In this document: positions 23,505 to 34,619 of the stretch, in pieces
Numbering within the stretch: position 1 is the stretch's first letter
Layout: each line of letters starts with the position of its first letter
NCBI GenBank assembly: GCA_905221605.1
Contig: CAJNDS010002199.1
Span: 442,501-495,000 of the forward strand
Length of the DNA stretch: 52,500 nucleotides
Origin: Symbiodinium natans
Lineage: Eukaryota > Sar > Dinophyceae > Suessiales > Symbiodiniaceae
Direction: 5' to 3'
Notes under the pieces: generated by a model
Told to the model about the DNA's origin: nothing
Seen by the model: the letters and a program-made list of their open reading frames with translations, nothing else
Database searches by the model: none
Position numbers and translations under genes: made by a program

Positions 23505-24003
23505 CCGCGACAAAGGTTTGTAACAGACGGGCCGTGTCCGCGACAAACCCCCCCGCGACAAGGCTACAACCCCCCCCCCCCGACAAGACAGCAATACCAT
23601 TGAATTTTCTCATTGCCAATCTCGATGCGACCTTGATGCGTGTCTGTCTGCAGCAACTTTCACTCTCAGTCCGCGACAAGGCCTGCGACAGGGCGCGACA
23701 TACCCGCGACAACCCGCGCGACTGCTCGAGCCAGCAGGTGCCCATCCGTAGGACAACCTTGAACGAGAAGCCCAGGGTTTATATTTACAGGGTTCAGGGT
23801 TTCATGGCTCTCCGGTAAAAACCCTGCGGTCCCTAAACCCTTCATCCGAAACCCCAACCCTGAACCTAAGCCCTTTACCCTAAACCCTTACAAAACCCAA
23901 ATAAGAAAATTGGGTTCAAAGTAGCGGCGCGACAAACGTATGAAACAACCTGCCCGCGACAAGGCTTGTAACAGAGGGGGTGGGGGACCCCCCTGCGACA
24001 ACC
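23505..24003. repeat. Dispersed (c)gcgacaa(g/a) motif cluster
   Basis: The word cgcgaca or gcgacaa occurs about ten times in 500 bases in two clusters (about 23505-23735 and 23925-24003). Copies are often followed by aggc/aacc and separated by C or G runs. Longer matched blocks such as ccgcgacaagg.t(t/a)g.aaca link the two clusters. Confidence 0.65.
23815..23895. repeat. Degenerate interstitial telomere-type repeat (CCCTAAA)
   Basis: Successive ccctaaaccctt, ccgaaacccc, aaccctgaacc and ccctttaccctaaaccctt units are recognisable as decayed CCCTAAA, the plant/dinoflagellate telomere unit. Confidence 0.7.
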
Positions 24004-24491
24004 CGAATTTTGACCCACTCATCCGTTTCCTTTGCTGTCTTCACATGTGAGAGCGTTTCTGAGCTCACGGCAGACTTCTTCCGCAGCTTTGATGCACCAA
24101 TTAGACGCACAGAATATCACAGGGTCTTCAGAGTGCCTTGGAAGGTCCATGAGAGGCATCGCACTCTGGGTAGGACACCTCGTCAATGCTGGTACGGACA
24201 CGCATCATCCATGGTACAGGCGGCCGCTGAACGGCCAACGGTAGGCATCACAACGTGGCGCCAACGTTCTGTCATGAAAGTGTCGGGCAAGTGATTTTGA
24301 AGATTCGTCCTGTAGATTCCGTAGGTGCATGTGAAAATGAAGTAGTTTGTGTCTGATGGCTGGCCTCTGTTGAGCATCGGCATGGTCAAAAACGCATGGC
24401 CGGCGGCCTTAGATGTGAAGCCCTCCATGAGACATCATGAGACTCTGCAGTCCAGCTGCTTGGAAGCAGGTCCGCTGACCCTGGTGGTGCC

Positions 24492-24929
24492 TTGGTTGCA
24501 CCAATGGGCGCAACAGCCATGTCGGGGGCGGAATTCTCGGAGCTAAGCCGCTTGAGAGTCTTGAAAGGCCATTCCGCGGACTTGCGCTTCTTCTCACGTA
24601 GCTATGATCCACGGCAAGAGCCTCTTGACAGCAACAGACGATCAAGACTCTCAATAGATAGCGATCAATCGTCTGAGAGCCTGCCAGGCTGGTGGAAGCC
24701 GAGGAGGCTCCGAAGCAACCGCTTCATGAAGACGGCAGCTCACCCCGGATCACAGCAGAGCATAGCAGAGCAGCATAGAGCAGCCAAAAGACAAAGTCCT
24801 ATAAAGTCCTCCGAGGGCCCTCAGAGTGACAGAGTGAGGCTTCCCTCTGCGCATCAAGCTCGAGCAAAAGAAGGTGCCCCCTTCGGTGCTGATGGGCCAG
24901 TGCAGGCCGCCGACGCTTCCTTTTGCTGA
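24492..24929 (+). CDS. Candidate low-complexity exon, unidentified
   Basis: A Ser/Arg/Gln-rich frame of about 145 codons with SRLSIDSDQSSESLPGWW in the middle. The composition suggests a disordered protein region. There is no domain and no clear splice sites, so it could be a chance frame. Confidence 0.22.
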   Translation: MVAPMGATAMSGAEFSELSRLRVLKGHSADLRFFSRSYDPRQEPLDSNRRSRLSIDSDQSSESLPGWWKPRRLRSNRFMKTAAHPGSQQSIAEQHRAAKRQSPIKSSEGPQSDRVRLPSAHQARAKEGAPFGADGPVQAADASFC

Positions 24930-25261
24930 GCCTGAACCCAAAAACAGAGAGTGCCTCGTCAATGTTTTTCAGAAGCTCAGAGGTTTCCCATGCTCCGCCA
25001 GACGAAACAAAGCCTTTCCAGCCTTTGCCTCGCTGCTTAGTAGAGCCAGGCGGAGCCCGCTAACCGGCGAGGTGATTCTGTGAGCGCCTCTTGCAGAGTC
25101 CCATGTCAAGATTTGTGTCACCATCTTTCGTGAGTCGATCAGGCATGTGGATCCCGCCTATCCCAACTTTCAGGCCAAGGCACATGGGGCTTGATTCGTT
25201 TGATGCTCAATTGAAGCAAGGTGGTTGATCTTGCTGGTCGTGATTGGCTTCCCAGAAACCG

Positions 25262-25346
25262 GAGCATTACTCAGGATCGTGACAGGATGCACGTGTAATG
25301 CTTATTGTAAAGAGCCTCCTTGTAGGCATGTTCTAGCTGTTCAGGT
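25262..25346 (+). CDS. SWIM-type zinc finger exon
   Basis: The frame reads TGCTCNAYCKEPPCRHVLAVQ in two adjoining parts: Cys-x-Cys, a spacer of seven residues, then Cys-x-His followed by VLAV. This is the CxCx(n)CxH layout of SWIM zinc fingers, found in MULE-type transposases, FAR1-like proteins and some kinases. The frame ends at a cag|gtccct donor-like site at about 25343-25348. It is isolated, so whether it is a host gene or a transposase remnant is unknown. Downstream frames at 25.98 and 26.56 kb may belong to it. Confidence 0.4.
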
Positions 25347-25974
25347 CCCTAAACCCCGCGGTCAGCCACAATATCTCTCGAGCTGCGAAGCGGTGCATAG
25401 TAACTGAGGCTCTTTCTGGAGAAAGATGAGTACCTTTTCCGGCCTGTTCCTCTCATGCGCCCCAGCTGCGATCCTGTTTTGCACGTCAGGCAGACTTCAC
25501 GCGTCCGTGCGCAGGTACAGAACTTGGCTATACCAATCTTTCTTCCTCAATCCTTCCGGACTTGGCAGCACTGCAGCCCTGTTTTCAGTCTGAAGCTTGT
25601 CATGGCTGGTCTTGCAACGTTTTGTTTCAATCTCCAAGCCAACAGAGTTTGAAGCAGGGGTTGCCTTGTAAGAGGTGTAAAGAGCTGTGGCGTAGAGAGC
25701 TGTGTTTGACACACTGGCATCTCATCGAGCATCGCCGAACACCAGTTCTGTTTGCATCATTTAACTTCCGATCCCCTTGCAAACTGGATCATCCTTGTGG
25801 TTTTCACATGTTTTCATGTTCTCGTGACGTCCAGCTTCTCTAGCAGCTCCTTGGTCGACTTCCGCCATGCACCTCGTTATGGGAACGACACGACAGTGAC
25901 TCCCTCTGAAGCTTTATTCATCGTTACTTCCTGTCAGCTTGTCTCATCAGCTTCGTTGTGCCAGAAGCCAGCGA

Positions 25975-26415
25975 TTTGGACTACGTCGTGAGACAGGCAA
26001 GCTTATCTGTGAGCATCTGGACAAGTGGGTAGCACGTAGCCAGATATGGCAAGATGATGCCAGATGGGATCCTTTTTATCATGTCTTTATGCTTTCTGCA
26101 CGTGGGTCTCCTGTAGATTCGCCATTGACTCAGGCACTTGATGCCTGGTGTATGGACATATTGCCCCGTGCCGAGCAACATGCCGTCAGCAGAAACAAGT
26201 CCCAGTTGTGTTGCCAATTTCCCAACAGGATATGGGACCACAGGTGGTCACCAGTGATGGCTTATGTGCCCAGCTTGGGAGTTTATGAAATATCATGTCT
26301 GAAACTGTGCGTTCCTCCGTCGGTAGTGTGCAGGAGCTCGCAGCACTGGAAGCTTAGGCCTTTATCATGTTTCTGTCGTCTCTTACGTTGGATGGCACCA
26401 TTGCGTGGAGCTTAG
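25975..26415 (+). CDS. Candidate exon, unidentified
   Basis: An open frame with high Trp content and protein-like patterning (ICEHLDKWVARSQIWQDD, then DPFYHVFML and LTQALDAWCMDILPRAE). No domain is recognised. It lies 630 bases after the SWIM exon on the same strand and may belong to the same gene; a second frame at 26558-26860 is similar in quality. Confidence 0.3.
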   Translation, partial: FGLRRETGKLICEHLDKWVARSQIWQDDARWDPFYHVFMLSARGSPVDSPLTQALDAWCMDILPRAEQHAVSRNKSQLCCQFPNRIWDHRWSPVMAYVPSLGVYEISCLKLCVPPSVVCRSSQHWKLRPLSCFCRLLRWMAPLRGA

Positions 26416-26859
26416 TCAACTAGCGGCTTGCAGAGCGTGCCAGGATGCTGCACTGCTTGCATCATCTTGTCTCCATCCTCCACAAACTCGCACAAGACAC
26501 CGGCAGAATCTCAGCCGAGAGCTCCAGTTCCCACTTTTGCACTGAGATTGCCATGGCGTGCGCCATTGGGCTTTTGACATGCGCCTTCGCCGTCTCATGC
26601 AACACCGCAAGGGCTGCGCTCTCAGCCCGAAGACCTCTCAGGAAGCTGAACAAGAATTGATTCAAGCAATTTGCTTACAGCATCTTACAGATCCTAAAGC
26701 CTCACAGCGTTGCTTTCTGGTGCCAGATATACCAACGAGAACGTTGGCTGTCCTTGCTCCATTCTTGGCGAGTCTGTTGAGCTGCTCACGCCATCCTAGT
26801 CTCGTCTCGTTTCACCTTCTGCAAGGCCCTTCCGCTTCGCATTCTTGTGCTACATTTTG

Positions 26860-29030
26860 ATCTTCTTTCCTATGGCCACCGTGCTCGAGGCGCGACGTGC
26901 AACCCCCCCCGCCCCCCCCCCAACTCTTCAAAGAACAAGAGGAGGGGTCCGCTCAGAATCCAGTCTGCGCGGTCCCGTGTAGGCCATCGGCTCGACGCTG
27001 CTCTTCTTGCTGGTGCAAAGCTTACTTTGCCAAATGCAAAGCCACAGCAGCGGCACGGCAGCCATGGGCAAAGCAGGCCTCGCCCATGCGAGGTGTCCAC
27101 GGAGATCATCCTTGGCGATTGCTATTTCTTCCCGTCATACAGGCCCGAGACCGCCACTGCGGGCACAGAGCTGTAACACACTGGATAAGTGTTGAGTGTT
27201 GTGGAATGTTGCCATCATCCGGGTGCATTCCGGTGGTGGAACAGGTTCCACTGCAGATACAACATCTTACGATCGTTGGGCTGCAGAGTGTATGTGGGTG
27301 CCTCAGAGTATGCATAGATGGGCATTATTTGTAAATCCAAGACGGCTAGGTCCCGGATATGGGCCAACGGTGTCCCGGTTCATCACAAAAACTCGGGGGT
27401 GGGGGGGAAAGGAAGGGGTAGGGGGTGTCCAGTGTAGGGGCAAAGGTCTGCAGGGGTCACGTCGGCGGGGAGAACCGCTAAGCGCCTTTGCGCTCCAACC
27501 CTCTTGGAGGGGCAGCGTGCCCCGAATACAAGACCTCTGTCAACGGATAGCAGGACATATGCCGTCCGAATTCGAGCCAAAGAAGATCAAAGAAGGGAAC
27601 CTCTGTACAAACATTTGCCAGATGAAAGCCCTGCGATGTAAGAGTTTTTGTTCTGGCCCATGGGCCAGGAAATTTGCTTGGGCCGATCACCCTAGCGACT
27701 GGATTCTCTGGCCCGCGATGTGTTCTTCTTGGCCCTCACAGCTCTAGGCCTCCTTCGAAGCAGAGGAACGACTCTTGAGCATGTTTTCCCAAAAGCTCTT
27801 GAGCCACCTTAGGCCTCTAGGACTTTTTGAAAGTCCAACTTATTCAACTTATTCAACGAAGCATCTTCTTTTCTTTCAGTTGCGGCGATTTCATAATTCC
27901 AATTAAGGTCTGCGAGCGGGATGGAGCTGTTGGAATGCCTGCGGTTGTGAGTCGAACGCCCGATAGCTCGGTTCCCGGGTGAGTCTTTGCTGCCATGTCG
28001 GAAGACCGCTTTTTTTCTTGATTTGTGCTGTTGCATGCTTTGTCTCAGAAATGCCACATCAAATTGTTCAACTTCCCAAATGGACAACGTCTAGGCCTTG
28101 GTGATCTTTGGTGCATCTCAGAATGTCCGGCTCACCTGAGTTGCGGCAAGTCATGGCAAGTCCCCTTCATGAGGCAAAACCACCTCATTGTGGAACTCGA
28201 GGGCCTCATGGTGGTTACCTGCCAAGATTGATCAAAAGAAGCCAGACCCGCACATTCTGGTTCTGGAAGAGATGTTCACATAGCATTTCAACATGGAGGG
28301 GCGTGCATGCGTACCTGTCTTTCAGCCCACAGAGGTGAGAGGTTGAGTCCTTGAGTCCTTGAGTCCTGAGGTCACAGGCCCCGTCAGAACTCAGAGCCAT
28401 GTGAGCCTCATGCCAGGAGTTGCGACCGATGAGGAAGGAGGACTGGAGCAAAGCCGCGCAGGCTGGCTGTCGTTGATGCCATGCTGGAGTGTCAATACAC
28501 ACGCACTTTCCGACCATATCGCATGCTCCAATCTCAGTGCCCCAGCACGAACACGAGTAGTGCTCGTGTGATGGGGTAGGTTTGTTTGTGGATCACCCAC
28601 CCTCCACGAAGCTTGTTCACAATAATGAATCTAAAGGTTGGTGGGACACGTGCTCACACATCCCTTTTCCGAAAGAAAAAGGTGACATTCTCCCAGTAAG
28701 GCAAGAACTAGCTGCAAATTTTATATTGGGAAGAGTGGGAGGTTTTAGGATCCTGAAAGGCGTTTTCTCACAGTATTCTCGTTTCTGTGGGCCTGCATAA
28801 AATGAATGAACAGATATGATATCGGCTCTCAGTATTCTCTTGTCCCCAATTCATGTATGAGTTCATATCTCCAGTATCTTGGTCTTATTATGTTTACAAG
28901 AATTCATCGGTAGTTGACACGCTTTGAGAGAAAACGCTCTTTGACAACAAAAACAATTGTCCCTAAACCCAAACTTAACAAAGTTTGAACTTTGTTGTTC
29001 CCCCACCCTCGGTGTGGGGTTGTTAGATTT
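26860..29030. other. Stretch without an identifiable gene
   Basis: It contains C runs at 26904-26920, a G-rich block at about 27395-27425, and gagtcctt tandem repeats at 28345-28370. Near 28840 it becomes AT-rich. A single ccctaaaccc word lies near 28961. No domain was found in six frames. Confidence 0.4.
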
Positions 29031-29094
29031 TAAACTCGACTCTTCTCCTCGCCCGGAACTCTTCTCCTCGCCCGGTCTACTCCCTCGCTCATCC

Positions 29095-29390
29095 CTGAAG
29101 TGCCCAGCCCCAAAATCGACTCTAGAGTGTCCCTGGTGTCCCGCCCCAGTGTCTCCCTGAAGTGCCCAACCTCAGAGTCTGCATGGACTGCCCAACCCCA
29201 CAGTGTCCCCGAATTGCCCACCACATTCTTCCTGGAGTGCCCAACCCCAGAGTGTCCCCGAAGTGCCCAGCCCCAGCGTCTGGGAGTGCCAATTCTTACA
29301 GGTTCGGGAGACTAAAGTGCCCAACCCCATAGTCTCCCTGGAGTGCCCAACCCCAGAATGGCCCTGGAGTGCCCAACCGCAGAGTATCTC
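29095..29390. repeat. Minisatellite, about 26-bp unit
   Basis: Roughly ten imperfect copies of a unit built on gtgcccaaccccagagtgtc followed by cc(c/t)(g/t)ga. Some copies have cag(c/t) changes. It is preceded by a doublet of actcttctcctcgcccgg at about 29038-29075. Confidence 0.8.
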
Positions 29391-31776
29391 TACCAAGAGA
29401 GGGTGGGGATGTTCGAAGTAAAAAATTTTTTGCTGGCTCCGTACCTTAGGAAAATGTCTAGTGGGGAAGTTTATCCCATGGCACCTGATGGCACCTGGTG
29501 GGTGAAGGAACAAAGCGAAGTAGATAATTCGACTACGAAGAAGGCACTTCGCGTCGGAGAAGTCCACTCGAGCATATGCACGCGGGGGGGGGGGGGGGGG
29601 GCGCATGTTGCGCTTCGTAAACACTACGGAACCTTAATTTTACCGGAGGGCTGAAAGTTGGGCTAGGGATGGGAGCTTACCACGCCCTAGCTCTTGGAAG
29701 TTTCGGGCATCATTATCAGCCACCATTTCACTTCATGGGTGTAGGCTTATCAAACTCTATCCTTTCAAGGCGGGTTGCCATCATGCTGAATCATGCTGGT
29801 TTTTTGTCTTCGTTCATGGCTGCAAGCAGCCCTAAACTTTTCAGACTGGAAGAACCTAAGCGCCTGCATTCGTGCATGCCACACCGAACACAGAGCACCG
29901 TCTTCTTGAAGCCGCCATATGATAAGGCAGATTTTCAAGTCACCATTGCCTTTGTTGTCTGGCAGGAATCGGGAATCTGAGTTGTTTCGGTCTACAGGGA
30001 TGAAGCATGACATGAAGCTTCTAATCCCCGCGTGTATGTCGTAATGTAACACTTAGAGATGTTAAAAGACTCCAGCAACGTCGGTGTTTTCCTCGCAAGT
30101 ACGCACCTTTCTGGAGATGCTAGCTTTACTCAGTTAAAACCAGGCTTGAGATAATATGGATTAGGCACATGTTCAATGCAAGATGCGGGCCTGCCATGTG
30201 TCTTAGCCTCTTTCCCCGACAGCCCAAGCGAGACACGATGATGTGTGGCAATGGTCGGTTTCTGCGGGCGGTGATTTCTCGAAAAAGTTGTCCGACGTGC
30301 CTGTTTCTGCGTGGCACGTGACAGTCGTGACATGCAGCTTTATTCCCACAATATGTTGCAGATTCTTTTGTGTTCTGACTGTTCAGGAGTTTGGAGAGAC
30401 CCAGGATCCAATCACTTTTGTTAGCTTGTTGCCCAGAAATACCGGTCGCCGCAGGCAGTAGATTCCCGACATGTCATCCCTTACCATTGAGGTCTGCCGC
30501 TTTGTGAGTATGACGGTCCTGAGATGCAGGACATTCTGAATGCTCGTATTTGGGACTTAAAACGTGCTCGGGGTGGAAGTCCTACGGGCAACGTCATCAG
30601 TGCATTCGGATACTCGGGGAGATGCATTCGGAATGAGTGTATGCAGTCTGCCACAGGATTCTTCCGATGGCGAAGAGGCCCTGATCTGTTGCTGCCCGCC
30701 TACTAATTGCCATGCTATTAAACAGAGTTCACAGGACCATCTACCCAAGAAAATGGCACGCGGTGCTGTGCCTTTGCCTCAGACATAGTTCGCTGCACGA
30801 CATGAGGCATGTGCTTGTCCTGATCTCGTCATGCGAGCACATCGTACCAGGAGGGGCTCTACTCACTTGGAAACCTTGCGAGCTTTCCGACAAGCCCGCG
30901 TGGAACTCGTCCACTTTTCGCATGTTCGTTCGGCCGCAGCGAACGAATCGACGACAACCCTATGTCGCCGCCCTGAGTGAGGTGAAATATATGGAGGAAA
31001 CGAGCAGCTGGACTGGATGATCCAGGACCTTGAGTACTCATGATCATAGGGTGTCATGTTTAGTTTGAGGGCACCACATGGCGGGCTCACAGTGTGCACG
31101 GGGGTTGAAGCGCGACATGCTTCGACCTATGCCGAGCCAAGCTCTTGAGACCAAGTCTCCAAAACGTGTGACTCAACCGCGTTTCTTGGCGCTTGTAGCA
31201 GCGCGAGTATATCTATATATGTATCATGCGCACGTGTATTTAGATGCACACATATTCATGTACCTGTAGGTATTCATAGACAATGTGTATAATGTATATC
31301 TATGTATGCCAGTATGTAGGCACATGTGTGCCTGAATCATGCATGATGTGTCACCACATCGTTTCACATCGACCTCTAAGAGGACAGATTGATCATTGGA
31401 AAACACCATTCGAAGTTTGTGTCGAGCTACGACTCATGAATATTGAGGTGGCAGCGCTTTTTTTGCACCGATCTTGCATCGGCTCTACAAGTGCTTGATA
31501 AGAACGAGAGCTGCCCAGAAAGCGAAAGCATTCAGTCTTAAGGTTTCTTCATGGCCTTTGCCAAGACGATAGTGAGGGGAGGTCTGGACAGTGGATTTGG
31601 TGTGAGAGCTCAATGTTGCATGAGATTGCAACTGCGCTCGGACATGTAGTTAGCCATGCCGCTGCCAGCTTGTCGGTGCCTTACGGCCTTATGATCTGTC
31701 TTGTTAAGCCCCAAGCTCCCGCTGCCTGCCTTTGACCAGACAGCACTGGCTCCACCCTGCCGCCACCTCAACTCGT

Positions 31777-32124
31777 CTACAGATTTCTGGCCTTGTGGAC
31801 AAGAATGTTCTGACTCACCGTGAGATGATAGACAGCCTGCAGCGTTTGCAGGGATGCTACGAATGCCAAGGCGCAGAGCTTCGCAACTGCTGGTAGCGGC
31901 TTCAGTTGCTCGGAACACCAAACCTGAAACTTTTCAGCGCGAGCTACATATGTGTGATACTCTTGCATGCTGTCAGTAACCGCACCAGGCCCTGACCAAG
32001 TGTGGACCTTTGCATACGGTGCTAACATGGGATTGGCTGGAGCCTTAGGTGCGTTCAGGCACGACCACATACGACGCCAGTGCTTCTCCTGCACTTCTGG
32101 CTGTAGAAAGAACAGAGCAAGCAC
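31777..32124 (-). CDS. Candidate minus-strand exon, unidentified
   Basis: A 115-codon frame with balanced composition, several Trp and helical patterning (EVQEKHWRRMWSCLNAP; YVARAEKFQVWCSEQLK). The opposite strand is poorly open here. No family is recognised; it is proposed only because its composition differs from neighbouring chance frames. Confidence 0.28.
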   Translation of the reverse strand: MLALFFLQPEVQEKHWRRMWSCLNAPKAPANPMLAPYAKVHTWSGPGAVTDSMQEYHTYVARAEKFQVWCSEQLKPLPAVAKLCALAFVASLQTLQAVYHLTVSQNILVHKARNL

Positions 32125-32847
32125 TCCAGAGACATGATTTTTACGTCAGGCCAAGCTGCATCTCATTGGCATCCATCCCTTGAAGAGCCTTGTGGGCTTG
32201 CTGCCCCATCATGAGCTGATTTTCGACAGGCGTGCCGCGGTGAGTGAGAAATCCGAAGAACATATGTATATACATACTCCCAACGGCCCTAGTCGCCCCC
32301 ACTCTGTTTGGATCATCGCAGTCACTCGGGGAAAGAATATTATGTAAAAGTCGCCCCGCTTGCGTTTACTTGGGGGAAACGACCATGGATGTAACCTCAT
32401 CATGTACAGAGGGGTACTTCGGCCAAGCGTTCCCTCGAGAGTTTACAAAAAATCTCGCAACGGATTTGCTGCTATTGGTAGCTGTAAAATCCATGCGTTC
32501 ATTGAGGGAAGGGATGCCGCGGTCGACCTCATCAACTTCTTGAGTCCTCTGCGTTCATTGGGATTTCAGGTTCTTCCGACCAAAACGGTCAACTTTCGTA
32601 TTCTGCTTCTACAGATGTGCATGCGGTTGAAGTTGTTACGCGATGCAGTTGCAATCGGATATGTCCGGCATCGCTGTAGCTGTGTAAACGGCTCCAAAGA
32701 GGAAGTTCTTGACTGCCAATCCAGTCTGATGGGCATGTGGCTTCAAATCGAACCCAAGGGTATCGTTCATCCCCATACACACATCTAGGACAGGGTATCG
32801 TTCAACTAGACGAAAATTTGCCCACAAGCCGGGAAAGAATCTCTAGG

Positions 32848-32915
32848 CTTCCCTAAACCCCAACCCCTAAACCGCAACCCAGCCCTAAACCTAAAGCCTA
32901 AACCCTAAACCATGG
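32848..32915. repeat. Degenerate interstitial telomere-type repeat (CCCTAAA)
   Basis: Several ccctaaacc/ccctaaacc(a) words with small variations in about 65 bases, in the same orientation as the block at 23.8 kb. Confidence 0.75.
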
Positions 32916-33018
32916 TTTACGAACAATGGTTTTGTCGGATGTGGGAGACACTTGGTATGTGAATCTCGGGTGTGAGAGACTCGAAGATCTAGATGTCATG
33001 GATGCATCGTTTCGCTGC

Positions 33019-33050
33019 GTTTACATGCGTTTACATGCGTTTACATGGTG
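33019..33050. repeat. (gcgtttacat)3 tandem repeat
   Basis: Three consecutive copies of the ten-base word. Confidence 0.85.
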
Positions 33051-33099
33051 TTTGACATGTTTCTTCGCATGTGGAAGTTTGCAAAAAGCCACATGAAAC

Positions 33100-33278
33100 C
33101 TGTGGGTGGGACTTGCGTTCCCTCGGGGAAAAGTTTCTTCCAGTTCATGGTGGATAACATGTGTGCCATTTTTCGTTGCGTTCCCTCGGAGAAAGTTTTG
33201 GGTGGGACTGTTCGGGATCGTGGGTGGACTTGTGTTCCCTCGAAGGAAAGTAGTCGGAGGCAAAGTGGGTGGGACTAG
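33100..33278. repeat. Diverged repeats of gtgggtgggact ... gcgttccctcg
   Basis: The word g(c/t)gttccctcg occurs at 33115, 33178 and 33232. Each copy is followed by g(a/g)gaaa or aaggaaa and associated with ggtgggact. A further copy lies at 32427. Spacing is about 55-65 bases. Confidence 0.65.
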
Positions 33279-33666
33279 GGCCTCCCTCTGTATGTATTCC
33301 TCTCCCCCTTTTATTAAACGTACCCCTAATAATAAAAACACTTTCCGGAAAATCCGGCCGAAACCGACCCTGCCTTTTTACATCTATGTATCAGGATGCG
33401 ATGTCTTGCAGCAAGCTTGGAACATGTTCTTAGACCTTGCAGCTTGTAATCGGCACGTGTTGGCACTGTCACCAATCGTCACCACCACAAGCAACAACCG
33501 TAGTGTGGACCTTCGAAGGGAAAGGCACGACGTGTCATGTCATACAGTTCACAAGTCGAGGATTTCGTAATCTTCTTCATGACTCTTGCACGTGCGGGCC
33601 ACTGAACATCACGAGCGTCACATGTCCAAACTATCGCGGAATCTCTTTCGTGCATTTTCGTACATT

Positions 33667-33739
33667 AGATGTCTTTGTTCACAAGAAGCTTTAATGTGTG
33701 CGGCCGTCCATTTTGGCTCTAGTGGCATCAAATTTGTGA
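33667..33739 (+). repeat. A1 split direct repeat (left end of element)
   Basis: 73 bases identical to 39734-39806. It contains the spliced-leader-like segment. Confidence 0.95.
33704..33722 (+). promoter_or_regulatory. Dinoflagellate spliced-leader-like sequence in A1
   Basis: The segment reads ccgtccattttggctctag. The dinoflagellate spliced leader, as I know it, ends ccgtagccattttggctcaag. The match is 18 bases with one substitution and a two-base gap. It lies 52 bases before the first ATG of the element. Confidence 0.6.
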
Positions 33740-33773
33740 GTGAGGGTTCTTGTTCTCCAGCTTCCTCCTGGTC

Positions 33774-34619
33774 ATGTCGCAACATGCCAGTGCCATTCGT
33801 CGCCTTCGTGCAGCTGTGGCGCTTACTGATACAGAGTTAAGTGAAGTTGTTTCTTCGATTCCACTTCATGATGCTGCGAGGCTTTACCGCGTGTTGCGAG
33901 AGGAACTGGAGGTTGAGGGCCCCGTGGGTGGCACGGTTGAACTTCCCGATGACCAGTCCTTTCGGCCCCCACCTGTTCCAATCCTCGCTGAAGTTGCAGC
34001 TTTACATAGAGACGAGGTCATGCGCTTCGGCCTTAGTGGAGGTGAACCCGTGCTTCGGTTGCCAGTGTTGAGCTCTGATGTTTCTTCCGTGACTTTGCCT
34101 GTTACGACTACGGTGGTTTCTGGGGGCATCGACCTCAACGCCTTGGACGGTTTTGAGGAGGTCATGGGTACCTCCCTCGATTCTACCGTTACGACTACGT
34201 TGGTTTCTGGGAGCATCGATCTCAACGCCTTGGACGGTTCTGAGGAGGCGATCAACGAGGTTGTTTCGGCCGAGGTGTCTGACAACACGCACCAAGGACC
34301 GATTTCGTACGGGCCTGCAGTTGTGCCTGTTTCAGTCAGGCGCCAGTTGTTCTGTACTGTTGGGCAGTGGGGCTCTGCGAGGCACCCCATTGCGGTTGCA
34401 CGTGATGCTCGGGAAGGTTTGGCCCTCCCCCCGGGCTTCCTCCCCCTTCGTGACGTTAGGTACATGACCCTCCCGAGTGTTTTGTTGCGCCATGGTCACA
34501 GACTCCATGGTTATTGCCTGCACCCGTGCACAGGGGGGTGCGGGTACAGTTGCTCCCGTCCAGTGTCTACAACGACACACAAGGCACATGATTGCCACCT
34601 TTGTCGCAGGTGCCACTGA
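33774..34619 (+). CDS. Element ORF1: small Cys/His-rich protein of unknown role
   Basis: ATG at 33774, TGA at 34617-34619. The N-terminal part is helical and charged. The middle is acidic with an internal duplication: bases 34101-34160 and 34188-34247 are 60-base copies encoding VTTT.VSG.IDLNALDG.EE. The C-terminus is dense in zinc-ligand residues, with five Cys around nucleotides 34519-34560 and a final HDCHLCRRCH. It occupies the place of a first gag-like ORF. After its stop, another frame at 34798-34880 encodes CVRCG...LCEAC, so a frameshifted continuation of a zinc-binding region is possible. No known function. Confidence 0.6.
   Translation: MSQHASAIRRLRAAVALTDTELSEVVSSIPLHDAARLYRVLREELEVEGPVGGTVELPDDQSFRPPPVPILAEVAALHRDEVMRFGLSGGEPVLRLPVLSSDVSSVTLPVTTTVVSGGIDLNALDGFEEVMGTSLDSTVTTTLVSGSIDLNALDGSEEAINEVVSAEVSDNTHQGPISYGPAVVPVSVRRQLFCTVGQWGSARHPIAVARDAREGLALPPGFLPLRDVRYMTLPSVLLRHGHRLHGYCLHPCTGGCGYSCSRPVSTTTHKAHDCHLCRRCH

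Larger units (their letters stand above)
29391..33000. other. Gene-poor stretch
   Basis: Features seen: an 18-base G run at about 29583-29601, an AT-rich tatatgtat segment at about 31205-31320, and telomere-type repeats near 32850. Short + frames near 29670-29980, 30390-30460 and 30712-31020 show no domain. The - frame listed separately at 31777-32124 is the best coding candidate. Confidence 0.4.
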
